From positions 101,013 through 165,012 of the forward strand of contig NZ_JFHK01000005.1 of the NCBI RefSeq assembly GCF_001636545.1: DNA of 64,000 nt. Reading direction: 5' to 3'. The notes under the pieces were generated by a model. That model did no database searches, was not told the origin of the DNA, and saw nothing but the letters and a program-made list of their open reading frames with translations. The stretch is from Kosmotoga arenicorallina S304. Its GTDB lineage: Bacteria; Thermotogota; Thermotogae; Petrotogales; Kosmotogaceae. Both the position numbers and the translations under genes were made by a program. Shown in pieces: positions 46,615 to 55,690 of the stretch. Numbering within the stretch: the first letter of the stretch is position 1; every line of letters begins with the position of its first letter.

Positions 46615-48129
46615 CTAAAGCGTTTTCAGATATTCAAAAACCTTTCCATAGTTATCGGCTATCATACTCGCTGAAAGTGTAGCCTCATACTCTTGAGCAA
46701 GCTCCGCGGCTTTTCCCATGAAATAACTACCAAATATCAAAGCTTCTAAAGGTGATAATCCTTGAGCTACAAGGCCTGCGATTGTTCCAGAAAGCAAATC
46801 TCCGCTACCAGCTTTTGCAAGTCCTGTGTTTCCAGTATTATTCAGCCAGATATTACCAGATTCATTCGCGATAATGGAAACCGCCCCTTTCAATATTAGC
46901 CGTGTTTCCATTTCTCTTGCAAAGGATTTTACAGCATCTATGTTGTTAACGATTTCTTCGACAGCTTTTCTGGTTAATCTGGAAAATTCGCCTGGATGAG
47001 GGGTGAGAAGGAAATTTTCTCTTCCCATTATTATTTCAGGCACCTTACTAACTGCGTATAATGCATCGGCATCAATAATTACAGCTTTTAGGCTCTTCAC
47101 CTTTTCACTTGAGAGCAGTTTTTTTACAAATTCAACCGTTTCATCGGCTCTGCCTATCCCCGTGCCCACGACAAGAGTATCAATATCATCAATTAGAGCA
47201 TGAAGCGTTTCTAAATCTTCAGAGGTCAAAATAGCTGATTTCGAAGCAATGCTAATAACTTCTGGCAAGCTATTGCGTACAACTCTTTGTGTTTCTTTAG
47301 GCGTAAAGGTATACACCATCCCTGCGCCAATCCTGATGCTTCCAAGTGCAGCTAAAAGTGCTGCTCCGGTATATTTGCTACTTCCTCCCACAATGCACAC
47401 TTTCCCAAAAGTGCCTTTGTGACCCCAGGGAATTCTTTCGGGAAGAAAGGCTTTTGCAAGCTTATCATCCACAAGCTCGATGTTGGAAGTTTCAAAGAGT
47501 TTCTCTGGAAATCCTATTTTTGCAATCTTAAGCAGTCCAGTGAAACTATGACCAGGGAAAAAATAATGTCCAGGTTTAGCTGCGCCAAAAGTGACGGTAG
47601 TATCTGCTTTAAAAGCAACTGGATTAACCGTGCCATTTATGCCATTGATCCCTGAGGGAATGTCCACCGCAATTTTAAATATTGACAGGGCATTCAAGTA
47701 TTCTATAAGATCTATAATTTCGGCACTGAGCATCCCTTTAAAGCCTACACCAAACAAACCATCGAGAACAAGATCATGCTTTTTTATAAAACATTTGATC
47801 TTCTCTGTAAGTGCCTTGAACCCATAAACTTTTCCACCAAAATTTTTGAATAATTTGTAATTGAATCTTGCTTCTCTGGTAGATGGCATTCCTATTCTTA
47901 ATGCACTGACTTCTATCCCTCTTGCCAATAGCTTTCTTCCTGCTGCATAGGCATCACCACCATTATTGCCACTTCCGCAAAGCAACAGCACTTTGTGCGG
48001 GGAGAAAGGGATAATTTCATGTTCAAGAGCAGTAGCTGCATTTTCCATTAACAGAAGAGAAGGAATGCCAAATTCCTCTATTGTTCTTCTGTCTATCTCC
48101 TTCATTTGTTTTGGAAAAACCAATTTCAT
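46615..48129 (-). CDS. nnrDE: Bifunctional NAD(P)HX epimerase/dehydratase
   Basis: A two-domain repair enzyme (504 aa) for hydrated NADH/NADPH, which forms faster at high temperature. The N-terminal epimerase half has LCGSGNNGGDAYAAGRKLL, LDGLFGVGF and AVDIPSGINGING. The C-terminal ADP/ATP-dependent dehydratase half has GGSSKYTGAALLAAL, LTPHPGEFSRLTRK and LAKAGSGDLLSGTIAGL. GGGGTGATCCG precedes the ATG. It is 91 bp upstream of rpoN, so it may have its own transcript. Confidence 0.95.
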   Translation of the reverse strand: MKLVFPKQMKEIDRRTIEEFGIPSLLLMENAATALEHEIIPFSPHKVLLLCGSGNNGGDAYAAGRKLLARGIEVSALRIGMPSTREARFNYKLFKNFGGKVYGFKALTEKIKCFIKKHDLVLDGLFGVGFKGMLSAEIIDLIEYLNALSIFKIAVDIPSGINGINGTVNPVAFKADTTVTFGAAKPGHYFFPGHSFTGLLKIAKIGFPEKLFETSNIELVDDKLAKAFLPERIPWGHKGTFGKVCIVGGSSKYTGAALLAALGSIRIGAGMVYTFTPKETQRVVRNSLPEVISIASKSAILTSEDLETLHALIDDIDTLVVGTGIGRADETVEFVKKLLSSEKVKSLKAVIIDADALYAVSKVPEIIMGRENFLLTPHPGEFSRLTRKAVEEIVNNIDAVKSFAREMETRLILKGAVSIIANESGNIWLNNTGNTGLAKAGSGDLLSGTIAGLVAQGLSPLEALIFGSYFMGKAAELAQEYEATLSASMIADNYGKVFEYLKTL

Positions 48130-48195
48130 CGGATCACCCCAATATTATGATAACACTCCAAAACAGAATGTTATAATTCATCGGGAGGCGATTGT

Positions 48196-48891
48196 TTGAA
48201 AAAGATTCTGATCACATTCTTCATATTCTCAGTTATTTCTGCTTTTTCAATGGAATTTGATCCTCTCGCACTTTTTCTGGAAAGGCTTTCACTTGAGAAA
48301 AGCCTTTCATTTAAAGCGCGCATTGAGTTTTCCTTAATTGATACATCGACTGGTACAGAAACAGATATAGAGTTCTGGATTGGCATAAATTTCCTGACCT
48401 CAGACTTTTCAGATTGGTATCTGGAAATCACAGCCCCTGAGGAGCTTTCAGGAATTGCATTTGTTTTTCTTGAAAGGGAAAATGTGTTGTTTAGCATTAT
48501 CGACAAGAAACCATGGAAACAATACAGAACTATGGACGACTTTACTTTGCTGGGAAATTTCCTTGCAGGTTTTTTTGGTGGACTTACCGATCCAAAAAAT
48601 TTCGACTGGAAAAAAGTGGAAAATTCCAACGAGATTTCTTATTATATTACCCCAAATGAATCCAAACTCAGATTTATGGGATTGCTGCGTGGAGGAGGTT
48701 ATATACCAAATATCATGAAAATAGTTCTTGGCTTTGAAATGGAACCGGGAAGATTTCCCCTTCCCGAGTCTATATTGCTAACCGACCGGTTAGAAAGGGA
48801 AAGTGTAAGAATACAATTTGAAGAATTCAAATTTGATGTTGTCGAGAGCTTCAATACATTGAGAGAAATTTATTATTCAACGTTTCGCTAA
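48196..48891 (+). CDS. Secreted LolA-like/outer-membrane lipoprotein-sorting type protein
   Basis: The 231-residue protein has a signal peptide (KKILITFFIFSVISAFS) and a mature, mostly beta-strand chain: KARIEFSLIDTST, DWYLEITAPEELSGIAFVFL, PWKQYRTMDDFTLLGNFLAGFF. This resembles the half-barrel LolA/DUF4292 proteins that carry lipoproteins or lipids through the periplasm, but I give only a fold-level guess. The TTG start lies 6 bases after GGGAGG. It is a single gene flanked by minus-strand genes. Confidence 0.65.
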   Translation: MKKILITFFIFSVISAFSMEFDPLALFLERLSLEKSLSFKARIEFSLIDTSTGTETDIEFWIGINFLTSDFSDWYLEITAPEELSGIAFVFLERENVLFSIIDKKPWKQYRTMDDFTLLGNFLAGFFGGLTDPKNFDWKKVENSNEISYYITPNESKLRFMGLLRGGGYIPNIMKIVLGFEMEPGRFPLPESILLTDRLERESVRIQFEEFKFDVVESFNTLREIYYSTFR

Positions 48892-48899
48892 GAATGTCC

Positions 48900-49850
48900 T
48901 CATGGTTCGTAAATCAGGGGTTTAATGATGTCGCTGTATATTCCATAAATCCATAAATCTTCTGCCGTTGAAAGGTTTTTCAGATGAATTCCAGAATCGG
49001 TGATGATAACTAAAAACATCTCTTCTGTCTGAGGGTCTTCAATGAGCTTTACCTTTCTTGGTTCTTCGGTCAAGTTGAACTGTTTTATGAACTTCAATTT
49101 GCCAGATACATCAAAAAGGAGAACTCTTTTTCCTTTCAAATCCGCGACAATTAGCTTTCCCTGCTGGAAATCAAGGGAAATTGCGTATCCAATCCCAATG
49201 CTTTCCTCAACAACCAGTTTGTCTTCATTTATTCTTATTACCATCAATCCCTTGTGACCGGAAGCTAAAAAAATCCTGCCCTTATTTACAAATATCTCAG
49301 ATGGCAAGATATCGTTAGAGGATCTGGGTAATTCGTAACCGCCAAGTTTATCTATCTCCTGAAAATATCCGTTGATTTTCTTGTATAAGTACAACCCAAA
49401 ACCATCAGTTGCAACTATAAGATAGTCTTTCCAGACGTCGATATCGACTACCCAGCCGTGCACAGGAACCATTTCAACAAATTTTAAAAAATCAGGACGG
49501 AAAAATTTGTAATGCAAAATACCCCTGCTACCATCAGATATGAGAAGATCAAGAGATTCAATATTTATTGCTATATCGGTAGCATGGCCCACATGAACAA
49601 TATTTCGCAACTTCAGATCGTCAGCTTCAAGAATGGAAAAGCCAAAGTTCCTCATAGCCAAAAAGAGATAGCTTCCAACTTTTATTCCCGATTTTACATA
49701 GTTCAAAGGTGAATTCAAAATGGTTGTTTCACCGTTTTTTACGCTGACCATTTCGACTCCTTCAAATCCTTTTCCAGCGTATATTTCCAGGGCGAGTAAA
49801 CAGTTAATGCTTAGCAAGACAAAAAGGAACAAAGAAAAGACTTTCTTCAT
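48900..49850 (-). CDS. Secreted beta-propeller-like (LVIVD-type repeat) protein
   Basis: A signal peptide (MKKVFSLFLFVLLSINCLLA) is followed by about 295 residues of repeating strands of the form 'YLFLAMRNFGFSILEADD', 'LDLLISDGSRGILHYKF', 'IFLASGHKGLMVI'. This is the LVIVD/propeller style of repeated 40-45-residue blades. Such proteins sit in the periplasm or on the surface; the function is unknown. I chose ATG 49850 with GGGGGTGGT upstream; the longer frame has 31 unsupported residues. Confidence 0.7.
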   Translation of the reverse strand: MKKVFSLFLFVLLSINCLLALEIYAGKGFEGVEMVSVKNGETTILNSPLNYVKSGIKVGSYLFLAMRNFGFSILEADDLKLRNIVHVGHATDIAINIESLDLLISDGSRGILHYKFFRPDFLKFVEMVPVHGWVVDIDVWKDYLIVATDGFGLYLYKKINGYFQEIDKLGGYELPRSSNDILPSEIFVNKGRIFLASGHKGLMVIRINEDKLVVEESIGIGYAISLDFQQGKLIVADLKGKRVLLFDVSGKLKFIKQFNLTEEPRKVKLIEDPQTEEMFLVIITDSGIHLKNLSTAEDLWIYGIYSDIIKPLIYEP

Positions 49851-49948
49851 CTGACCACCCCCTATTGTAATGATAGTATGATGGTTAGCTGAAAAGGTTT
49901 TAATAATATTAAGCAAGTGCCCAAATGCAGTGAATTGCAACAAAGAAG

Positions 49949-50677
49949 CTAATGGAAAGATTTATAAATTAGTCTGTTTCCTGACAGTTCAAATCGCATT
50001 TCGGAAATTTTCATTGAAAAGCTATTATCAGTATGCTGTTCCATGGGTATGAATACTGCATCGATTGATTTTTTGCAAATAAGTTCCCTTTTAGAAGTCT
50101 TTTCACAGGTTATTACCGGAGTGTACATGCTGTTCACAAAAATGGGGGAAACCAAAATACCTCCCACTTCGAGCTGTTTGAACCAGAATGGAGAAATGTC
50201 TGAAGGTGCCACCATTGAGATGATCCTGTCAAAAGGAGCTTGCTCCTTACAGCCGATATAACCATCCCCTGAATGAATTTTCACATTGCTTATACCATAT
50301 TTTCTAAAATTTTCCAGAGCGATTTCTACAAGAGAAGGAAGCCATTCGATGCTTACTATTGAAACATGAGCATAAGCAGTGGCCATTATTGCTGTTGCAT
50401 AACCTGTTCCGGTACCTATATCGAGAATTTTTGCCTTTTCAGGAATTTTTAGCAATTTTATCATTTCTATAGCGAGGGAAGGCTGCGTGGAAGTGCTTAC
50501 AACTTTGCCGTCTTCTTCCCAGCTGGGAAGAACCCTATCATAATTCGCCATTGCTCTATATTTTGGAAGGACGAAATCACGTCTATTGATTTTACAAACA
50601 GCATCGTAAAGCCTTTTATCTTTTAAAATTCCCATAAAGTTCAGTTCATCAGCCAGAACCTTTGAAGGTCCATCCAT
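49949..50677 (-). CDS. pcm: Protein-L-isoaspartate O-methyltransferase family protein
   Basis: The 242 residues hold a Rossmann-fold methyltransferase with the PCMT N-terminal pattern (INRRDFVLPKYRAMANYDRV, read as VCKINRRDFVLP and YRAMANYD), STSTQPSLAIEMI, the SAM motif ILDIGTGTGYATAIMA, and DRIISMVAPSDI. PCMT repairs isoaspartyl residues that form in aged or heated proteins. The N-terminal substrate motif (QPS) matches typical PCMT. The C terminus adds a 25-residue strand region not seen in the shortest family members. Confidence 0.9.
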   Translation of the reverse strand: MDGPSKVLADELNFMGILKDKRLYDAVCKINRRDFVLPKYRAMANYDRVLPSWEEDGKVVSTSTQPSLAIEMIKLLKIPEKAKILDIGTGTGYATAIMATAYAHVSIVSIEWLPSLVEIALENFRKYGISNVKIHSGDGYIGCKEQAPFDRIISMVAPSDISPFWFKQLEVGGILVSPIFVNSMYTPVITCEKTSKRELICKKSIDAVFIPMEQHTDNSFSMKISEMRFELSGNRLIYKSFH

Positions 50678-50717
50678 GATAATCCCCCTGGCTATTTTAA
50701 CGCCATAGGTGAAAAGG

Positions 50718-50930
50718 TCATTTTTCTTTTCGTTCCTTCATGATTTCGAGTTTTGCTGCGATAGATGTTTTCAGCAAGTTAATACCACCAACAAAAAGAA
50801 TTACGGCGCTAAGAAAGGAAAAAATTGCAGCAAGGAAATTTTCATTCCCCAAAAAATCAAACGTATTAAAAAAGGCATAGCCACCTGCGACTATAATGAT
50901 AAACCCTACTACATCATAAAAAATCGTCAA
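50718..50930 (-). CDS. Small two-helix membrane protein (70 aa)
   Basis: Two hydrophobic helices (res 3-24 and 33-51) are followed by a basic tail (KLEIMKERKEK). I do not recognise it. Its start overlaps the stop of the larger membrane protein upstream by 4 bp, so the two are probably coupled and may act together. Confidence 0.6.
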   Translation of the reverse strand: MTIFYDVVGFIIIVAGGYAFFNTFDFLGNENFLAAIFSFLSAVILFVGGINLLKTSIAAKLEIMKERKEK

Positions 50931-51748
50931 AACAACTCACCTCCAGCACTATTAAGAAATTCAAAAATACTTTCCAGTTTTTCAAATATCATTCTGTTAT
51001 ACTCTTCAAATCGAACTTCAAGCAATTTGAACACACCATATAGAGCTACAACCAGTATCAGCACGATAAGAACGCTAATTGCATTTTTTGCACTGAGAGC
51101 AGTTTGCATTTTCAATAGCAACTTCGCTCTGGTTTCTTCAAGGTCTTTTAACGATTCGTCGATAAGCCTTGCAGGATGCTTTCGGCCACCTTTCATGTAA
51201 GGGATATAATAGCCTGCCATAAGCTGCTTTACTGTGTGAAAGCTCCAGACACTACTAATAAGATTTGAAGTAACATAAACATTCATAAGCCCTACTATTA
51301 CAGCTACCGTCGCACAGGATAATATGAGCGTCAATACAGAAAACTCATAAAAAAGCAGCGTCGTAATAACCATCACTCCCACAACTGCAACAACAGAAAA
51401 AAGTACAAAATGTTTTCTTTGACCTGCTTTTTCTTTCCCCTCCAATTTAATATCCGGGAGATTTCTATTTTTTATAATAAGCTGCAAAAGATTACTGGCT
51501 GCAGACAATAATGGAAAAAGATAACCAATGGTTTGAGAGTATTTCAAAAAGAACAAAATGATAAAAGCTATAGAAAGAACCAGTGTCCTTACATATAGCC
51601 ATGAACCCTTATAAAGAGAAAGCAAAGAAAGCACAAGAACAATCATGGGTATGATGTATTCACCAGAAAAAACACTATATATTGCAAAGTAAAATAACGG
51701 TGCATCTAAAAGTAAACCAACTATCATATTTGTGTTCCCTCTCTTCAT
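50927..51748 (-). CDS. Polytopic membrane protein of unknown function (273 aa)
   Basis: About seven membrane helices are predicted: two pairs in res 8-75, one near 84, three at about 110-165 and one near 222-243. Between the last two lies a soluble basic stretch (KGGRKHPARLIDESLKDLEE). The C-terminal 30 residues are soluble and helical. No transporter or enzyme motif is evident. It is the first gene of a two-gene minus-strand unit. The 270 bp upstream hold nothing I can assign. Confidence 0.65.
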   Translation of the reverse strand: MKRGNTNMIVGLLLDAPLFYFAIYSVFSGEYIIPMIVLVLSLLSLYKGSWLYVRTLVLSIAFIILFFLKYSQTIGYLFPLLSAASNLLQLIIKNRNLPDIKLEGKEKAGQRKHFVLFSVVAVVGVMVITTLLFYEFSVLTLILSCATVAVIVGLMNVYVTSNLISSVWSFHTVKQLMAGYYIPYMKGGRKHPARLIDESLKDLEETRAKLLLKMQTALSAKNAISVLIVLILVVALYGVFKLLEVRFEEYNRMIFEKLESIFEFLNSAGGELF

Positions 51749-52020
51749 CCAGCATTTTTTGCTGGTCTATGCAATCCAAAAAGAATAGCCATAAATTTCT
51801 GCTGAAGTGATTTTTAGTAATTAAGTGGTATTTCGGTGAAATTTCAATTTATTATATAACATTTGCCCCCAACAAAGGTACTGCTAAGGCTTGTCAAACG
51901 AATACCTGATCCAAAAAGACCGTAGTTCATAAAAAGAATTAAAAAAACTCAGTATAACTATCTCTCAATATAATGATTTCAATCATGCAAGGAATATTAT
52001 CTTGTTGGAGGTGAGCTCAT
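51749..52020. other. Divergent intergenic region without recognised features
   Basis: This AT-rich region separates two divergent genes. It has a perfect TATAAT at 51969-51974, a plausible -10 for the plus-strand gene at 52021, and the ribosome site GGAGGTGA just before that gene. I see no RNA gene, repeat or riboswitch. Confidence 0.5.
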
Positions 52021-52530
52021 ATGAAAAGAATTTTGCTGAGTATTTTGATCGTGGTTTTAAGTATCACAATTTTCGGGGCTTTTTCCGTGGGATTAAATGG
52101 TTTGGGAGTTTTTGTTACCTATGATGTGTCACCAAGCCGCGGAATAATAATTGTACCTGATCTTTCAAACCTTTTGACAATTCTGGGAAGTCTGGATCTC
52201 AGAGCTTCTTTCGGTTTGTTTCATGCAGGTTTAGCCGTCCCTTTCATTCAATACGCAATTAACTTAGAAACCAGTGAACGCTCTATTTCTCCCGTGCCTT
52301 TTGCTATGATATATCTTTATGGTGGCCTTCATCTTGGTAATAGTATATATGCACTTGCAGATGTAGGTATGACAGTTACAGGTCCCTTTGCCGGAATTCC
52401 ACTTTTGAGAATTGGTGGCGGAATAAACCTCGGAAAGCACTGGTTCTTTGAAGCTGGCTTCATGAAATGGCTTGCGCCAGTTGATATGTCATATAAAAAC
52501 TTCGATCTGGAATTCGGATACGAGTTCTGA
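52021..52530 (+). CDS. Small secreted beta-barrel-like protein, paralog A
   Basis: The 169-residue protein has a signal peptide (MKRILLSILIVVLSITIFGAF). Glycine- and aromatic-rich short strands follow, alternating polar and apolar residues, and the C-terminal strand ends in Phe (FDLEFGYEF). This is typical of outer-membrane barrels, whose terminal Phe is read by the BAM machinery. It is clearly paralogous to the next gene (shared segments 'SFGLFHAGL..PF', 'LYGGLHLGNSIYALADVG', 'LRIGGGINLG'). In this phylum it could belong to the outer sheath; that is inference. Confidence 0.7.
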   Translation: MKRILLSILIVVLSITIFGAFSVGLNGLGVFVTYDVSPSRGIIIVPDLSNLLTILGSLDLRASFGLFHAGLAVPFIQYAINLETSERSISPVPFAMIYLYGGLHLGNSIYALADVGMTVTGPFAGIPLLRIGGGINLGKHWFFEAGFMKWLAPVDMSYKNFDLEFGYEF

Positions 52531-52663
52531 AAAGCCTTTTAAATTTAACGTGGCATTTGGATAATCTAAATGTCATCTTTTCAAAAAATGTTGCATGAGT
52601 CATGAAATTCCATTGTTTTTTTTCTTTCGGCGTGTAATATAATGCCGAGGAGGTGATTGTGCA

Positions 52664-53158
52664 ATGAGAAAGGTACTACTTAGTACTCTGATAATCATTG
52701 TGGCTGTATTAGCTTTTGGAAAGCTTTCCCTTGGTGCAAATAGCCTTGTAGTTGCGAGTTACGTTATTGATCCGAGCGCAACACCCTTTGTGGGGATTGC
52801 CGAAAGCATCGATGCTCGAGTTACTCTTGGAATGTTCCATGGTGGCCTTATGACCCCCTTCATGCTATTCGCCTTTTCAGCTGATGCAGGTTCAAACTTA
52901 GTAGCTTTCCCACCGGGGCTTATATGGTATGCCTATGCTGGCGGGCATTTACCCTTTGGGAGAATGTATGCCCTTGCAGATCTTGGAGTTCTAATTTCCT
53001 TTGGTGGAGTTGCACCAAATTTCGTTGTTTTGAGAGTTGGCGGAGGAATGAAGCTGGGAATGCATGGATTTGTTGAATTTACAACTCTGGCAGCACTTCA
53101 AGACATAGGAAACACAATTGGAAGGTTGTTTACGCTGGAATTTGGTTATACATTCTGA
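52664..53158 (+). CDS. Small secreted beta-barrel-like protein, paralog B
   Basis: The 164 residues begin with a signal peptide (MRKVLLSTLIIIVAVLAFG) and follow the same plan as the gene at 52021: TLGMFHGGLMTPFM, YAGGHLPFGRMYALADLGV, LRVGGGMKLGMHGFVE and a terminal FTLEFGYTF. It has its own TATAAT (52638-52643) and AGGAGGTGA, so the two paralogs are separate transcription units 134 bp apart. A strong terminator follows. Confidence 0.7.
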   Translation: MRKVLLSTLIIIVAVLAFGKLSLGANSLVVASYVIDPSATPFVGIAESIDARVTLGMFHGGLMTPFMLFAFSADAGSNLVAFPPGLIWYAYAGGHLPFGRMYALADLGVLISFGGVAPNFVVLRVGGGMKLGMHGFVEFTTLAALQDIGNTIGRLFTLEFGYTF

Positions 53159-53175
53159 GCCTGAGGAATTTAGCA

Positions 53176-53207
53176 ATCAAGAGGGGTATTAACCCCTCTT
53201 GATTTTT
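53176..53207 (+). terminator. Terminator after the paralog pair
   Basis: ATCAAGAGGGGT-ATTA-ACCCCTCTTGAT forms a 12-bp perfect stem followed by TTTT. Confidence 0.92.
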
Positions 53208-53235
53208 CCTATCAACATTCTTCGGGAATGTTCTT

Positions 53236-53832
53236 CTAATTTTCAAATTCAACCTTGCCATTAAGGGAATGTATCTTTAGCAAGCTTATAACGGGAACAT
53301 TAAAATGAGCCAATTTTTTTCGACCCTTTTCAAAAGTCTTCTCTATCACCCCTACTATACCCTTCAATTCAGCACCTGTGCTCAGCACCATGTTTGCAAC
53401 AGCTTCAATGGTCTTTCCACTTGCCAGAAAATCATCGATAATCAGGACTTTGTCATTGGGGTTAAGCATTTCTTTGGAAACAAACAATTCTGTAATTCCA
53501 CCCTTTGTATGTGAAGGGGCTTCAGCTTTGATGTAGTCAAGCATTGTAATGGGCCGCTTTTTTCTGATGAAGACCAGAGGTGTTCCAAGATATAAGCTGG
53601 CAGACATTGCTGGTGCAATACCAGAACTTTCAACAGTTATAACTTTTGTCAATTCCATTTTGCCAAACTTTTCTGTTATTGCCTTCCCAATATTTTTCAT
53701 CAATTCAGGGTCTATCTGATGGTTTAGAAAGGAATCAACTTTCAAAATTCCACATTCAAGTATTTCCCCTTTCTCTTCAACGAGTTTTTTCAACAATTGC
53801 GTACATTTTTCAGTTGCATTCATTTGATCCAC
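53236..53832 (-). CDS. xpt: Xanthine phosphoribosyltransferase
   Basis: A purine-salvage enzyme (about 198 aa) making XMP from xanthine and PRPP. The PRPP-binding loop is VLIIDDFLASGKTIEAVANM; other family features are VESSGIAPAMSASLYLG and IRKKRPITMLDYIKAEAPS. I chose GTG 53832, 8 bases after GGAGG; ATG 53823 is possible. It is the only gene downstream of the guanine riboswitch, the same arrangement as the xpt leader of Bacillus subtilis. Confidence 0.93.
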   Translation of the reverse strand: MDQMNATEKCTQLLKKLVEEKGEILECGILKVDSFLNHQIDPELMKNIGKAITEKFGKMELTKVITVESSGIAPAMSASLYLGTPLVFIRKKRPITMLDYIKAEAPSHTKGGITELFVSKEMLNPNDKVLIIDDFLASGKTIEAVANMVLSTGAELKGIVGVIEKTFEKGRKKLAHFNVPVISLLKIHSLNGKVEFEN

Positions 53833-53848
53833 AATACCTACCTCCAAT

Positions 53849-53876
53849 AAAAATCCCGACTCCTATGAGCCGGGAC
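53849..53876 (-). terminator. Riboswitch-controlled terminator of xpt
   Basis: On the minus strand TCCCGGCTC-ATAG-GAGTCGGGA (with one G/T pair) is followed by TTTTT (53849-53853). The 5' arm (GTCCCGGCTCATA, 53864-53876) can instead pair with the aptamer's 3' P1 strand and its extension TATGAGCGGGAC (53886-53897), forming an antiterminator. The two structures exclude each other. Confidence 0.88.
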
Positions 53877-53890
53877 AAAAAGAAAGTCCC

Positions 53891-53958
53891 GCTCATAGCC
53901 AGGCAATTTACGGTTGCCGGTAGAGACCCACAGGCCATATTCCTGTGATTATATGAGC
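53891..53958 (-). ncRNA. Guanine riboswitch aptamer (purine riboswitch)
   Basis: On the minus strand P1 is GCTCATA/TATGAGC. The conserved core follows as ATAATC, P2 (ACAGG..CCTGT) with loop AATATGG, GGGTCTCTACCGG, P3 (GGCAA..TTGCC) with loop CCGTAAA, then GGCTATGAG. The loops are the kissing-loop type. The base just before TATGAG is C, the position that pairs with guanine; adenine switches have U there. Guanine binding should stabilise P1 and allow the terminator at 53849-53876, turning xpt off. Confidence 0.95.
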
Positions 53959-54133
53959 CGGAAAGATATTCTATTTGATTAGATGCTAACATGTGGCGAA
54001 AGATAATTCAAGGAATGATAGAGTCTCCCCTTATCCCTATCTCTTAAACATTTACCTTATCGACATAGTCTGTGATAACAATCATATCAATTTAATGTAT
54101 AATCTGTGGAATATTCTTGAAAGGATTGAATGA

Positions 54134-55690
54134 ATGAACAAAAATTTTACTGAAATGGGGTTATCCCCCAAAACGCTTAAAGCAATTGAAAAAATGGGCT
54201 TCACCACACCTACTCCGATACAGTCCTCAGCGATTCCCGCGATTCTCAAAGGTAAAGACATCATTGGCCAGGCACACACAGGAACAGGAAAAACAGCAAC
54301 CTTCACCATTCCCATGCTCGAACAGTTGGATTTCTCATCCAGACATGTGCAGGCACTTGTTTTGTGCCCAACCAGGGAATTGGCAGTTCAGGTTACCAGA
54401 GAAATAAACTCCCTTGGAATCAATCGAAGTGAGCTTAGCGCAGTAACGGTATATGGAGGGCAACCAATCGAACGGCAAATTAGGGCTTTGAGAAAGGGAG
54501 TTCAAATCGTTGTTGGAACCCCCGGAAGGCTTATGGATCACATGCGCCGTGGAACCCTCAAACTGGACAAGGTTAGGTATGTAGTGCTGGACGAAGCAGA
54601 CGAAATGCTAAACATGGGATTTCTTGAAGACATTGAATACATTTTGAGCGAGATAAATACGGACAGACAGACTGTTCTTTTCTCTGCGACAATGCCTAAA
54701 CCAATTGTGGCTTTGGCAAGAAAATTTCAAAGAGATCCTGAGCTCATAAGAGTGGTTGAAAGGGTTTTAACCGTTCCCACCATTGAGCAATATTACCTTG
54801 AAGTCAAAGAATCCAGTAAGACAAATGTACTTTCACGTCTTATCGATTACTACAATCCGGAGCTTTCCCTTGTTTTCTGTAACACTAAAAAGAAAGTCGA
54901 TGAGCTTGTCGTAAAACTCCAGGAAATAGATTATTCAGCTGATGGACTCCATGGGGATATGAGCCAATCCCTCAGAGATAGGGTGATGAAAAGCTTCAGG
55001 AATGGATTGATCAAGATTCTCGTTGCTACCGATGTTGCGGCACGTGGCATCGATGTGGACAATATAGACGCAGTGTTCAATTACGATGTTCCAGATGATG
55101 AAGAATATTACGTACACAGGATTGGCAGAACAGGCAGGGCAGGGAAAAAGGGCATGGCTTTTAGCTTTGCATATGGAAGATCACTTCATAGGTTAAGGGA
55201 AATAGAACGTTACACAAAAATCAAAATCAACAAAATGAATATTCCAAGCACAAAAGATATTAAGGCCAGAAAGGCTGAAGCCTTCATCGAAGAGGTTAGC
55301 AGCATCCTGGAACAGGGAAATCTGGGTGATTATGTTCCCGCTGTTGAAAAACTAATCGAACGAGGATATACCTCAATGGAAATAGCAGCTGCACTTATAA
55401 AGCTGAACTTTTCCCGGAACAATATCAAGCAAGATCTGGAGTCTCCTCAGGATCGTAAAATGATAAAACTCGTTGTAAATGCCGGTAAAAAGCACAATAT
55501 AAGAGCCAGAGACCTTGTCGGGGCTATTACCGGAGAGGCGGGTATTCCTGGAGATAGAATCGGTGCTATCAAGCTTCTGGATAAACGTAGCTACGTGGAA
55601 GTTGAACGGAAATATGCTGATCTTGTTATTGAGTCCTTGAACCACAGTAAGGTCAAAGGAAACAGGGTTTCTGTTCAAAGGGCAAGTTAA
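54134..55690 (+). CDS. DEAD-box RNA helicase with DbpA-type C-terminal domain
   Basis: The 518-residue helicase has the Q motif (FTTPTPIQSSAIP), motif I AHTGTGKTATF, Ia PTRELAVQV, II VLDEADEM, III FSATMP, V ATDVAARGIDVDN and VI YVHRIGRTGRAG. After an acidic/helical linker (about 375-440) comes an RNA-binding domain of the DbpA/DeaD type (about 445-518, KLVVNAGKKHNIRARDLVGA). In relatives that domain guides the helicase to 23S rRNA or structured RNA, so a ribosome-assembly or cold-shock role is likely. It is convergent with the next gene, overlapping by 4 bp. Confidence 0.95.
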   Translation: MNKNFTEMGLSPKTLKAIEKMGFTTPTPIQSSAIPAILKGKDIIGQAHTGTGKTATFTIPMLEQLDFSSRHVQALVLCPTRELAVQVTREINSLGINRSELSAVTVYGGQPIERQIRALRKGVQIVVGTPGRLMDHMRRGTLKLDKVRYVVLDEADEMLNMGFLEDIEYILSEINTDRQTVLFSATMPKPIVALARKFQRDPELIRVVERVLTVPTIEQYYLEVKESSKTNVLSRLIDYYNPELSLVFCNTKKKVDELVVKLQEIDYSADGLHGDMSQSLRDRVMKSFRNGLIKILVATDVAARGIDVDNIDAVFNYDVPDDEEYYVHRIGRTGRAGKKGMAFSFAYGRSLHRLREIERYTKIKINKMNIPSTKDIKARKAEAFIEEVSSILEQGNLGDYVPAVEKLIERGYTSMEIAAALIKLNFSRNNIKQDLESPQDRKMIKLVVNAGKKHNIRARDLVGAITGEAGIPGDRIGAIKLLDKRSYVEVERKYADLVIESLNHSKVKGNRVSVQRAS

